A DNA stretch of 64,000 bases from Phalacrocorax aristotelis (taxonomy: Eukaryota > Chordata > Aves > Suliformes > Phalacrocoracidae), in the NCBI RefSeq assembly GCF_949628215.1, contig NC_134311.1, positions 78,548,090 through 78,612,089 of the forward strand, read 5' to 3'. Positions 11,357-22,011 of the stretch are shown here, in pieces. Both the position numbers and the translations under genes were made by a program. The notes beneath the pieces are model-generated. The model worked only from the letters and a program-made list of their open reading frames with translations. It was not told the origin of the DNA and ran no database searches. The stretch's first letter is position 1, and every line of letters begins with the position of its first letter.

Positions 11357-12605
11357 CCAACCATAAACCTAACACTGCCAATGACAGATATGCACCAGAT
11401 CTATAACCGTGTTTCCACATTTTCTTCCGAAAAACCATGATAGCTCTGTTCTCTGTCATGCAAAGACTTGGTCTGAGGACATGTTTTTCATTCCAAAGTT
11501 AGAAAAAAGTTAAATGGAAACTGGAAAATGTAGGTGCAGAGGTGAATTGTGCTGTTCCTTATGAATTGCCAGTACTTTGGGGGAAGTTATGATTTGGGTT
11601 TTTTCTTTTTCCCATCCTTTCTTTCTGTCACTGTAAGCATTCAGGAGAACAAACAATGGGTATCCTAAGTCAACAGAAAGAGCAGTAAGTATTTTAAATT
11701 TCTTTTTTTAATAAGCTTTTTTCTGAGCTGTTTAAACATTGACTTCTGTCCTTTGAAAAACTGAATATTCTTGGTAAATTAAATTCTTCCATGAAAGAGC
11801 TTGGAAAGTATATTCCATGCTAAAAGTATTTATTTATCACCAAGTACAGCTATTCACATACCAATTTGTCTTAACTGTCTTAAAAGCAATTGTAAGGTTT
11901 AGAACCTGCTTTAAAAATTAATTCCAGACTGCGGTGCTGGGTGGTGGGCAGGAAATCAGCTCAGCTGCTTAAAAAATGTCTTAGCCATGAGGGCTGAAGA
12001 AAATGAGTGCAAGTAAGGACAAAACAGCAAAATGGAGAATTTCTTCACCTTCATGACTTGTGAGACCTATCGTGACAAAGCAGGGGAGTTTTGCAACCTC
12101 AGTGGTGTGTTTCTAAGCAAATGTAGGGGTTTTTTAAAGTACAGTTTTTATCAGAGTACTTGTCAGCCGTGTTGTATGTTCCGTGATAAGCTACGGTGAG
12201 ATCCTGTTTGTATAAGATTTGCATCCTGTAGTAAATGCATTTATTACAAAGTACTAGAGGACTCTGCTTTCTTGTGCCCAAGGCTTGCTGAAGGTAATTC
12301 ATGGAGCAGATGCACTTTTGCCTCACTTTGTGGATGGGAACTACAATCCGGTACAGCCAGTATATACAGTAATTGGAAACTTCACAGTCATGTGAGGCAG
12401 AGAAGGCAGGCAGAGCTTCTGAAAGGTGTCTTGGAAGTGAGAGTGAAGCCACTTCTTACACATGAGAGAATTTTCTCTGAGTGAGGACCCATCATGAGAA
12501 AAACATCAAGAGAGCTGTCTAGAGGGATTGTCTAATGCTGCCTGGCTGTGTTTTAATAACTGGTGACCTCCGTTTACATAACTTCATAGAATTTTTCTTT
12601 TACAG
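11357..12605 (+). other. Pseudogene intron, no gene seen
   Basis: Unique AT-rich sequence between the CR1 tail and the next EEF2-like block. No feature is recognised. It ends in TTTTACAG at 12598-12605. Confidence 0.55.
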
Positions 12606-12732
12606 GGCCCATAACAAGTGGTTGGTGGGATCTATGGTGTGCTGAACAGGAAAAGGGGACACGGTTTTGAAGAATCCCAAGTGGCAGGAACTCCAATGTT
12701 TGTGGTCAAGTCGTTCCTACCTGATTCGTTTG
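12606..12732 (+). pseudogene. EEF2: EEF2-like exon: domain V (stop near start)
   Basis: Acceptor TTTTACAG. It reads GP, stop (TAA 12612-12614, where eEF2 has glutamate), [36 protein letters not shown] and DSFG, with about three codons missing before SFG. The donor GTAAGAG begins at 12733 in the expected phase (one base of the Gly codon). Confidence 0.9.
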
Positions 12733-14673
12733 GTAAGAGAACACTTCTTTGTTACCCACAACATGCAGTTAAAGAAAGACCTCTGCGGGATGAAAGGGAC
12801 TTCAGAATTCCCATTTCACTAGCTCCAAGCTTCCTCCTGTTGTCCCTTTGCATCTTCAGCTCAGAGACAAATAGTTTACTCCTTTTTGTGGCAGCCTACC
12901 CCCTGGGGCTTTCATGCCAGCAGAGGGTGCCAAAAAGATGTGGTGGCTTCTGCACCTTAAGACATTTCAATGTTCACCAGATTCAGTTTCCATCATTTTA
13001 AATCAAGTTCTTCCTCTGAAGCAAGCCTGGAAGAAAGAATTGGTCTTCAGCAGCAGTAGCCTAGAAAATTTGGTACCAATCTGAATCTTTAAAAGAGGGA
13101 CAGAGTGCCAGCCTGAGTAGCTTAAATGGCATTAAACCCTCTTGCCAATTCTTAAGACTACCTTTGAAATAATAATCTGATCCTTCTTATGCTGCCCCTG
13201 TGAAACATCAGCTTCTTGGTGTGGTACAGAGCCTTTCCTCTGGTACTGTGGTTTGTGTCCCCAGTCTCCCTCCTCCCCCTTCAAAAATGCACTTCAAGAG
13301 TACCCTGGGACATTGTGACAGAAAGTTTACCAGTTTCATGGGGTGCGTTTGGAACTCCTCACATGGTAAAACTGTCAGAAATGCCATGTTTTATTTTGGA
13401 GGGGGCTTCTTTGCCAAAGTACATTAGTGTGGTAACTGCTAAAATAATCAGTGATGAAATAAGAGATGCTTAACTTTTAAAGTCTGAACTGGCAATTTAA
13501 TTTCTTAAAAGAAAAATTTACATGTGTTTGTCTGGCTGGCTTTTGGGTATTTTCGGGGTTTTTTTCCCCCTTTCTCCAAGTTTGCATAGAGCTTAAAACA
13601 ATTTCATAGAGACACCCATTTTCCAAACATGGAAAACCAAAAAGAAGCATAAGCTTAGACTTGCTTGGACGTATGTTACACTGGGCTCTCAGTCCCAACT
13701 TACACAGCACGTTGACATCCGTATTCTGCAAAACTGCCTCTCTGGTTCGTTGCCAAAGCTGCTGTCGACTCTTGCTAAAACAGTGATCCAAAGACGTGGG
13801 GAAGTATCATTATTCCTATGAACCAGCGGTTAGAAGTAGTCCTACAGCAGCAAAGTCTGCATGCACAGGCAGCAGCTCTTCGCGGGACTGAATACCTGGG
13901 AGAAGGGGATGAACTGCTATGAAGATGAGGAAATGGCAAAGGAAGCACATATACATCTTCAGTTAAATGTAAAGTTCCTGTACTGTCAGACTAAATGTCG
14001 AGTTAGTCCAGCATCTTGTTTATGACAAGTGAGCACTTAGGGAAGAGGAAGAATGAGGTAAGCTGGTATAAAACTTCCCCAGTCACTTTTTTATAGCCAC
14101 TTTCAGAGGCTTCCTGGGGCAGAAGTGGTTTCTAGATCAATTTAGTAACCCTCAATGGATTTCTTTATGAAGTTACTCAGTCTCCCCCTCATAACTGCAC
14201 AACTTTAAAATAAAGGTGCAGGCTTTCACTGGACATAATGTTTTGTTTTCTGTTCCTTTCCTAGCCGGTACTAGTACTTGATTTCGCATTTTGACTCCTT
14301 CTGAACACTAAACTAACATGTCTGTACTACTTACCATAACCCTAAGATCTCAGATTGAATGGTCAGTTCAGGTGCCAAGACATATGAAACATCTTATTCC
14401 CCATATACTTATCTATCTATCGAAACTTAATTTTGTTTGCCTTTTAATTGCAAATGTACATGATCACACAAGCCCTATTGGGACTTCTTTGGAGTTGGGC
14501 TCACTTTCACCTGCTTGAAAGAACTACCTGCAAAGTAGCAGTTTCCCAACAGTACCATACCCAGCTTCCTGAAGAGTGTTTTTGGGGTTTTGTCTATGCA
14601 GAAAATCACAATAAACCAATTTTATTTTTTCCTGGAGCTGGCTCATCCCTTTTCATTTCTTCCTTCCCACTAG
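12733..14673 (+). other. Last pseudogene intron, no gene seen
   Basis: No recognisable coding or repeat content. It has a correct GTAAGAG start and a pyrimidine-rich end with TAG at 14671-14673. Confidence 0.55.
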
Positions 14674-14856
14674 GTTTTACCACTGACTTGAGATCCAACA
14701 CTGGTGGCCAGGCTTTTCCACAGTGTGTCTTTGATCACTGGCAGGTTTTGCCTGGAGATCCTTACGATGCAAATTCCTGTCCTTAGCAAGGTGTGGCTGA
14801 AACACGTAAAGGCAAAGGCTTGAGGGGAGGGCATTCCACCTCTGGATAACTCCTAG
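14674..14856 (+). pseudogene. EEF2: EEF2-like terminal exon (disabled)
   Basis: It reads [20 protein letters not shown], then [14 protein letters not shown], stop (TAG 14784-14786), QGVAETRKGKGL. A base change in length then shifts the frame before a decayed C-terminus (IPPLDN in the third phase, followed by TAG). It is the last coding exon in vertebrate EEF2. No poly(A) signal was identified after it. Confidence 0.9.
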
Positions 14857-15003
14857 GTAAGTTGTAAACATTTTTGTTTCATGTTGCGTGATGCACTGCC
14901 CAGTTTTTGTCCTGATACTCTTCCCTCATAAGACCAGGAAGAAAATTAAAAACTTTTGAGTGTCACACTAAATACACACACAGTGCTAACATGTTGTGAT
15001 AAT

Positions 15004-16783
15004 CATAGACTGACAGAATCATTAAGGTTGGAAAAGACCTCTAGGATCGTCAAGGCCAACCCCCAACCCAACACCCCCAGGCCTCCTAAACCATGGCCCC
15101 AAGGGCCATGGCTGCACGTCCTTTGAACCCCCCCAGGGACGGTGACTCCCCCACCTCTCTGGGCAGCCTGTGCCAGGGCCTGACCGCTCTGGCAGGGAAG
15201 GCATTTCCCCTCATCTCCAACCTAAACCTCCCCTGACGCAGCTTGAGGCTGTTCCCTCTCGTCCTGTCACTGGTGACTTGGGAGCAGAGACCAGCCCCCC
15301 CCTCACTCCAGCCCCTCTCAGGCAGCTGCAGAGAGCGAGAAGGTCACCCCTCAGCCCCCTCTTCTCCAGGCTAAACCCCCCCAGCCCCCTCAGCCGCCCC
15401 CCAGCACACTTGTGCTCCAGACCCTGCCCCAGCCCCGCTGCCCTTCTCTGGACACGCTCCAGCCCCTCAAGGCCCTTCTTGTCCCGCGGGGCCCAAACCT
15501 GAGCCCAGCATTCGAGGTGGGGCCTCCCCAGTGCCGAGCACAGGGGCCCCATCCCTGCCCGGCTCCTGCTGGCCACACCAGTGCTGACACAAGCCCGGGG
15601 GCTGGTGGCCTCCTTGGCCACCCAGGCACTGCTGGCTCATGCCCAGCCGGCTGTCAGCCAGCACCCCCAGGGTCTTCTCCGCCGGGCACTTCCCAGCCCC
15701 TCTGCCCCAGGCCTGGGGCGTTGCCTGGGGTTGGTGTGACCCAGGGGCAGGACCCGGCACTTGGCCCTGTTAAACCTCATAGAGTTGGCCTCAGCGCATC
15801 GATCCAGCCTGTCCAGGTCCCTCTGCAGAGCCTTCCTGCCCTCGAGCACTTCAACACTCCTGCCAAGCATGGTGTCACCTGCAAACTCTCTGAGGGCACA
15901 CTTGATCCCCTCATCCAGATCATTGATAAAGATATTAAACAGGACTGGCCCCAACACTGAGCCCTGGGGAGCCCCACTTATGACCAGCCACCAACTGGAT
16001 TTGGCTCCGTTCACCACAACTCTCGGGGCTCGGCCATCCAGCCAGACTTTACCCAGCAGAGTCCACCCATCAAAGGCATGAGCCGCCAGCTGCTCTGGGA
16101 GGATGCTGTGGGAGACAGTGTCACAGGCTTTGCTGAAGCCCAGGTAGACAACATCCACAGCCTTTTCCTCATCCACTAGGTGGGTCACCCTGTCATGGAA
16201 GGAGCTCAGGCTTGGTCAGGCAGGACCTGCCTTTCATGAAGCCGTGCTGCCTGGGCCTGATCCCCTGTTTGTCCTTCATGTGCCTGGTGATCTCACTCAA
16301 GTTGTATCACTCCATAACCTTCCCCACTACCAAGGCCAGGCTGACAGTCCTGTAGTTCCCTGGATCCTCCTTCTGGCCCTTTTTGTAGATGGGCATTACA
16401 TCGGCAAGTCTCCAGTCACCTGGGACCTCCCCTGTTAGCCAGGACTGATGATAAATGATAGAGTGGCTTGGCAAGTTCCTCTGCCAGCTCCCTCAGTATT
16501 CTTGGGTGGATCCAATTGGCCCCATGGACTTCTGAGTGTCCAGGTGGAGCAGCAGGTCATAAACTGCTTCCTCCTGGATTAAGGGGGAGGCGGGCGGTAG
16601 TTCCACTCCCCATCTCTGCCTTCCAGCTCAGGGAGCTGAATACGCCAGGGATAACTGGTCTGACTATTAACGACCGAGGCAAAGAAGGCATTATGTATAT
16701 CAGCCTTTTCCTCTTTCTTGGTGGCAGTGTTCCCTTTGCATCCAACAGAGCACGGAGATTTCCTTGGCTCTTTTTGTTGTTAA
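15004..16783 (-). mobile_element. CR1 LINE, 3' part (split by a solo LTR)
   Basis: Minus-strand CR1 whose 3' end lies at about 15004 (revcomp tail GGTTGGAAAAGACCTCTAGGATC region, then the short terminal repeat). Upstream, reading leftward, come the C-terminal part of ORF2 and the RT domain. The latter includes [40 protein letters not shown] and the catalytic segment read as AGDT in place of ADDT, with stops. The element continues beyond the LTR insertion at 16789. It belongs to a CR1 subfamily with a different 3' end from the copies at 39711 and 61373. Confidence 0.88.
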
Positions 16784-16788
16784 TGTAT
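16784..16788. repeat. Target-site duplication TGTAT (left)
   Basis: TGTAT immediately before the LTR, repeated exactly at 17336-17340. Five bases is the length expected for ERVL-type and some class I elements. Confidence 0.85.
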
Positions 16789-17335
16789 TGTCCTGGTTTC
16801 AGCTGGGATAGAGTTAAATTTCTTTGTAGTAGCTAGTATGGGGCTGTGTTTTGGATTTTTGCTGGAAACAGCGGTGATAATGTGGAGGTGTTTTAGTTGT
16901 TGCTAAGTAGCGCTTACACTGGTCAAGGACTTTTTCAGCTCCCCGTGCTCTGCCGGGTGCACAAGGAGCTGGGAGGGGACACAACGGGACAGCTGACCCA
17001 AACTGACCCACGGGGTATTCCGTATCATATGGTGTCATGCTCAGTATATAAAGCTGGGGAAGAAGAAGGTGTCTTCCCAAGTAACCGTTACGCGTGACAG
17101 AGCCCTGCTTTCCTGGCAACGGCTGAGCGCCTGCCTGCCCGTGGGAAGTGGTGAATGAATTCCTTGTTTTGCTTTGCTTCCACGCGCAACTTTTGCTTTC
17201 CCTGTTACACTGTCTTTATCTCAAACCATGAGTTACCTCACTTTTACTCTCCCGATTCTCTCCCCCGTCCCACCAGGGGGGAGTAAGCGAGCGGCTGCGT
17301 GGTGCTTGCCTGCTGACTGGGGCTAAACCATGACA
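16789..17335 (+). mobile_element. Solo LTR of an avian endogenous retrovirus (547 bp)
   Basis: It starts TGTCCTGGTTTCAGC and ends CTAAACCATGACA, giving the TG...CA ends of an LTR, flanked by perfect 5-bp TGTAT duplications. A TATA box (TATATAAAG, 17045-17053) supports plus orientation. No internal retroviral sequence is present, so it is a solo LTR from recombination between two LTRs. The host CR1 reading frame ends at ...KCFYKY on one side and resumes with INNKKS on the other, so the insertion point is exact. Confidence 0.92.
17045..17053 (+). promoter_or_regulatory. TATA box of the solo LTR
   Basis: TATATAAAG near the middle of the LTR, at the position of the U3/R boundary. It fixes the LTR orientation as plus. 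Confidence 0.7.
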
Positions 17336-17340
17336 TGTAT
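17336..17340. repeat. Target-site duplication TGTAT (right)
   Basis: Perfect copy of 16784-16788. Confidence 0.85.
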
Positions 17341-17647
17341 TTGTAAAAACATTTTTTCCTATCCCTTACAATAGTGGCCAGGTTGAGTTCTGGCTGGGCT
17401 TTTGCCTGTCTGGTTTTCTCTCTGCATGACCTAACGAGATCCTTGTACTCCTCTTGAGTTGCCTGCCACTTCTTCCAGAAGTGGTAGACTCTCCTTTTTT
17501 TCCAAAGGCCCAGTAGAAGCTCCCCGTTCAGCCAGGCCAGTCGTCTTCCCTGCCGGTTCGTCTTGTAGCACATGGGGACAGCCTGCTCCTGCGCCTGCAA
17601 GACTTCCTTCCTGAAGAAAGCCCAGCCTTGCTGGACTCCTTTGCCCT

Positions 17648-18410
17648 TCAGGACTGCCCCCCAAAGGACCCTCCCAACCACTGCCCTGAACAGGCCAAAG
17701 CCTGCCCTCCAGAAGTCCATGGTAGTGGTTCTGCTGACTCCCTCCTTACTTCACCAAGAATCAAGAACTCTGTCATATCATGGTCGCTAAGCCCAAGGCG
17801 GCCTCTGACCACCACATCTCCCACCCGTCCTTCTCTCTTTGTGACCAGCAGGTCAAGCGAGGCACCTCCCCTGGCAGGCTCACTTACCATCTGTGTGAGG
17901 AAGTTTTCTTCCACACACTCCAGGAACCTCCTAGACTGTTTCCTCTCTGCTGTGTTGTATTTCCAGCAGATATATGTCTGGTAAGTTGAAGTCCCCCTGA
18001 GAACAAGGGCGAGTGATTGATACTTCCTTTGGCTGCTCATAGAATGCTTCATCAACCTCTTCATCCTGCTTGGGTGGTCTATAACAGACGCCCAGCAGGA
18101 CACCTGCCTTGTTGGCCTTCCCCCTCATCCTTACCCATAAGCACTTGACCTTATCATCACAATTGTTGAGCTCTATACAGTCAAAACACTCCCTAACATA
18201 CAGGGCCACCGCACCGCCTCTCCTTCCTTGTCTGTACCTTCTGAAGAGCTTGTAACCATCCGTTGCAGCACTGCAGTCGTAAGAGTCATCCCACCACATC
18301 TCTGTGATGGCGAAAGTCACAGCTATCCCGCTGCACAATGGCTTCCAGCTCCTCCTGTTTGTTGCCCATGCTGTGTGCATCGGCATAGATGCACCTGAGC
18401 TGGGCTATTG
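17648..18410 (-). pseudogene. CR1 ORF2 endonuclease domain (APE-like), frameshifted
   Basis: Pieces in two phases. The first includes ITEMWWDDSYDCSAATDGYK, RRGGAVALYVRECFDCIELN and GVLLGVCYRPP. After a frame change come YNTAERKQSRRFLECVEENF and LVTKREGRVGDVVVRGRLGL followed by SDHDM, the SDH motif of AP-like endonucleases. The first ITE.WW (metal-binding Glu) and the terminal SDH are visible; a frameshift near 17940-18010 separates them. Confidence 0.82.
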
Positions 18411-19056
18411 GTTTCACCCCCAACCCTGGCATGCCACCCCTAGGCTCCTCTCTGGTGGGGCTGGCTACCTCCCCTTTCCCCTGCGAACCTAGTTTAAAGC
18501 TCTCTCGATGAGCCCAGCCAACTCGTGCAAGAATCCTTTTCCCCCTTTGAGACAGCTGAACTCCATCTGCCACCAGCAGGTCCGGTGCCGTGTAAACCTC
18601 CCCATGATAAAAAAAACCAAAATTCCACTGATGGCAGCAGCCTCTAAGCCATGTGTTAATTAGGTGAGTTTTCCTGTTCCTTTCAGTATTTTTCTTCCCT
18701 GCGACTGGCAGGACTGAGGAAAACACTACCTGCACTCCTGATCCTTCGACCAGTCGCCCCAGTGCCCTGAAGTCCCTTTTGATCGCTCTTGGGCTTCTCT
18801 CTGCAACCTCATCCCTGCCCACCTGCACAACCAACAGCGTGTAGTGATCAGAGGGCTGTACGAGACCAGGGACCTTCATAGCAATGTCTCTGCCCCGGGC
18901 GCCAGGGAGGCAGCAGGCTTCCCTGCGGGATGGGTCTGGTCGGCATATTGGGCCCTCTGTCCCCCTCAGAAGGGAATCACCTACAACAATTACCCTCCTT
19001 TTCTTCTTAACAGAGGCGGCCATAATGCGTGGGGCTGACCGACCCTCCCTAGGCAA
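18410..19056 (-). pseudogene. CR1 ORF1, SGNH/GDSL-like esterase domain
   Basis: A long open frame from the ATG at 19056. The block RVIVVGDSLLRGTEG (about residues 21-35) carries the GDSL-type nucleophile serine of SGNH hydrolases, found in ORF1 of CR1-clade LINEs. A later DGVQLSQRGKRIL segment supplies the expected late D..H-like block with the histidine replaced by Gln/Leu. The frame stays open for 256 codons and runs into the ORF2 endonuclease start (LRCIYADAHSMGNKQEELEA), which lies in the same phase. Enzymatic activity is not claimed. Confidence 0.75.
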
Positions 19057-19500
19057 CCCCCTGGATGGACCTTCGCCTACATCCTCATTTGCCTGGCCCT
19101 TGAGTTCGAGAGCCCTGTATCTGTTGTGTAGGAGCAGCTGGGAAGGTGAGGGAGGCCGGGAGGGGATTCACCGGCTGCCCTGAGCAGGGACCTGCCTGCA
19201 TTCCCCCCCATCTCTTAGGTCCCCTCCTTCTGCTTGGTAGCAAGAGGGTAGGGGCCCCTCTGCTCCTTGTGGAGCCTCCACCACTGCCTCGGCCCTGGGG
19301 TTGGCAGGGGGCGGCTCCACCACTGTGTCTCCCTCCCACACTCCCTGATGCTTCTTAATCTTTCCTCTTTGTCCCTCAGCTCTGCCACCAGGCCGAGCAG
19401 ATCATCCCCCTGGTCACACCACAAGCAGCTGCTGTCTCTGCTGTCCTCCGGTATGAGCTCACCAATGTGTGATGTGAATGAAGTCCTCAGGCTGTCTCAG

Positions 19501-22011
19501 ATCACTGACTTCTCTACCGCAGCAGCTAAACATACAAATGCAAGTGCTCCTGTAAGAGGTGTGTCAGTTGGTCTTAGATGTCCAAGACAGAAGACAGAGA
19601 AAAGGCAGGTTTCTCCATGACGTAGAAATGTGAATGTGTGTCTCAGCCAGAGACCTGGGCAGCTGCGCGTTTGTGTGGGGGCTGCGTCTGGGTCACCACG
19701 TTCCTTCTGGTGATGGCTTTCTGGAGAGTGGAAACCATGGCTAGGGCCTCTCCTGGTGGGGCGATGACCACTAGTAGTTACCCTTCGTAGCCTTTACAGC
19801 CAGGAAGGGGACTGCGCCCTGCCTGCACGCCCTGCCGCGCCATGCCCTGCTCGCCGCCCTCCCGGTCGCTCGCGCTCCCTCGGGGCTGCTCGTGTGCGTG
19901 AGGAGGTCTGGCCGCCATCACTCATGTCCCTGCCCACGCCGAGTCAGAGCCACCGCTCCTCAGGAGCTCACCCCTTCCCGCTCTGGGGGGAGCTGGGGTA
20001 CCCTCTCTTCCCCTGCGCTTTTGCCTTCTCGGTTTTGCCGCTTTCGGAAGGGTCCCTGGTGTGATCCTCTGCTCCGGAGCCCGTCGCCTGGGTGCCTTCC
20101 CACCTGTGATGGCCCCATCACTTACTAAAAAAATAAATAAAACTGATAGGCTAATTTGACTTACGGGACTGGTGTTGCCTGTATCGTGTGTGTGGTCACT
20201 GATGCACCTGTCAAAACTACGCATTAAAAAAATCCTCAGAAACCAGTTGCGTAGGACTAATGGCGTTCTTCACAGTTTGCCTAACCCACTATTGTCTTTT
20301 AACCTAGGAAGCAGCTCCCTTCATTGTTGCTCTTGCAGAAATTTTTTTTGAACTATAGGATTTTTGTCCTCTCAGCCAGAAGATGCATTCTTTCATTTCC
20401 AAACTTGAATCCTCTGTGCTCTTGAAGACTGATAGCGAAAGGCTTATAGATACAGGCAAGCTTTTTAGCATCCAGCCCCTAGATTTAGTGTCAGACACAG
20501 AAAATCCCCATTAAGTTTGGAAATGCCTCAATTCTTGCTGCCAGCCAGGCGCAGAACCTCCTGGGGCTGGTGCTGTGTCACTGGGCAGCAAAGTCCTGCA
20601 CGGCTGCTCACGCTTGTTTCAGAGGGCTTTATTGGACCTGGGATTATGAAAATCAGAAGCCAGCTCAGGCTAGTCTCCAGGGGTATAGACATAGTCTTTC
20701 CCAGAAAACGCAGAAAAAGATGTAGTAGCAAATGGATGGGCAGGGAAGAAAGAAAATAGGGATTGCCCTTGCGACACAGCCTTCAGTGCAGGCTGGTTAT
20801 CTGTGCAGTAGAGGGGCTTCTATTCATCTCATAAGCTTTACTTTCCTTCTGCAGTTAAAGGTATCTTTGATATCGTCCACTCAAACCAGTAACCAGATAA
20901 CTTCCATAGCAGAGACAGAGAGGTGAAAAGTCATCTAACCTCTTCTTCAAGGTTCTTCTTGTGTTCAAAATTCTTGGACAGATGTTCTGATGCATTTTAG
21001 AACTTACTGAAGGAAAAATAAGCCAAAACCTCATCTAGCTACAGCGGACAGGTTTGCTTAGAGCAGGGCAAGAGTGGTACTGAAACCCCCAGTCCCCTCC
21101 CCGCCCACCACCGCTGAAGTAAATTCTTCCTCGTCTTGTGGAAGAAGGCGTATCGAGTGGGCGGCATGACTGCGCTGCCGTACAACCCCTTGATACACAT
21201 CAGCCACAAACTTGCGTGAACTTCGGGCTTTGGGCAAGTAGTTACTCACGCTGCGTACATCGCCGCATTGCAGGAGAACATCGCTCACCTGAACGCTCAC
21301 CTCTCACCACAGCCTGCGACAATCTAGCTCTCTCCTAAACAGGCAAGGCTCAAACGCCTCAAGTCTGCATTTGATATTGCTGTCACGGGTCTAGAAGGCT
21401 TAAAGCTAACTGAAACTGCAAAACTGCCCGTAACAGCTGGAGAACACAACCATACCTCAGCCCTGATAAGTTAGTAGTTACTAACAGGGCACAAGAATTC
21501 ACTTAAAATTCCAGCCATATCTTGTAATACTGTGAATGGTTTAGAGCCCATCTCCTAAAACCAGCACTCACCCTTACTTAACTTCCTTTTTTAATTAAAC
21601 ACATTATTTATCATGTGTTGAAGGAACTTGGTTCATTAAAACTTGCCTCTTCCTGCTACAAGCATTCACTTACAACTGTTAATTTTACCACATTATGAAA
21701 GCTATTTTCAAGTTTTCTTTGGGCGGGTGGAAGAGCGGAGGCATGTGGACCCGTAACCTGGTTTCCAATACAAGAGCAAAACACTTTAGCATCATTCTAT
21801 AAAGTGGTATTGAAGGTAATTTCGCTTTTCTTAGCTTCATTTCACACAAATAACTTGTAATTACCCCATGAATCCCTAGCACTGCTTCTCTTTTGAGTGA
21901 AATAAGGACTATTAGTGTCCCAACCAACATAGGGTACCTGAGGCCAGTAAGCCATCAGGAACCCAGTTCCCAGAGATGGGGGACCTCTCAAACACAAAAT
22001 CACTTGGATAC
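19501..22011. other. Intergenic stretch between the long CR1 and a CR1 tail
   Basis: It contains a GC-rich block (19790-20125) followed by AATAAATAAA, and a second small CpG-containing block (21058-21300). Both are described separately. No known gene was recognised; the open frames of 60-120 codons lack family signatures and splice support. Confidence 0.5.
19790..20145 (+). other. GC-rich segment followed by AATAAATAAA, origin unknown
   Basis: About 340 bases rich in C and CpG (CCGGTCGCTCGCGCTCCCTCG, for example), ending in A-rich AAAAAAATAAATAAAACTG at about 20127-20145, which contains two overlapping plus-strand poly(A) signals. The following TGACTTACGGGACTGGTG segment resembles a short U5-like tail. 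The order GC-rich block, poly(A) signal, short tail would suit an unrecognised LTR or a retroposed 3' end. No TG/CA ends or target duplication were found. Confidence 0.3.

Larger units (their letters stand above)
1141..14856 (+). pseudogene. EEF2: Unprocessed (intron-containing) pseudogene of translation elongation factor 2
   Basis: Collinear blocks translate to segments of eEF2, the ribosomal translocase GTPase, from the extreme N-terminus (first exon after the ATG) to the C-terminus. The blocks are separated by kilobase introns, and most keep AG acceptors and GT donors in matching phase. This is therefore a DNA-level duplicate, not a retrocopy. It cannot encode eEF2: there is a frameshift and two stops in the first block, stops at 5207, 5809, 5821, 9759, 12612 and 14784, and a frame disruption around 2150. 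Much of the G-domain end, most of domains II-III and part of domain IV are missing. Two CR1 LINEs (5911-7516 and 10555-11356) sit in its introns or at an exon edge. Some blocks remain open with mainly conservative changes. It converges with PIAS2. The parent gene is not in this window. Confidence 0.85.
17341..19500 (-). mobile_element. CR1 LINE, 5' part (ORF1 and endonuclease)
   Basis: Continuation of the element at 15004-16783 beyond the LTR. In minus-strand order it has an ORF1 N-terminal charged/coiled-coil segment (about 19424-19215: LVAELRDKEERLRSI), the ORF1 esterase domain (19056-18410), the endonuclease domain (about 18410-17650) and the linker to RT (SRNK-type WLNGELLLGLWKKRRVYHFW, 17560-17480). 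With the left part it spans about 3.9 kb of CR1 sequence, close to full length, but the extreme 5' end is not identifiable. Confidence 0.85.

Noticed and set aside
1141..14856. Functional EEF2 gene
   Set aside because: In-frame stops, frameshifts and whole exons missing; the blocks cannot be joined into a working protein.
1141..14856. Processed (retrotransposed) EEF2 copy
   Set aside because: Blocks are separated by long introns with AG/GT borders and phases that fit.
18304..19358. Plus-strand frames over the CR1 ORF1 region
   Set aside because: Antisense to CR1 ORF1 and endonuclease, without own signatures.
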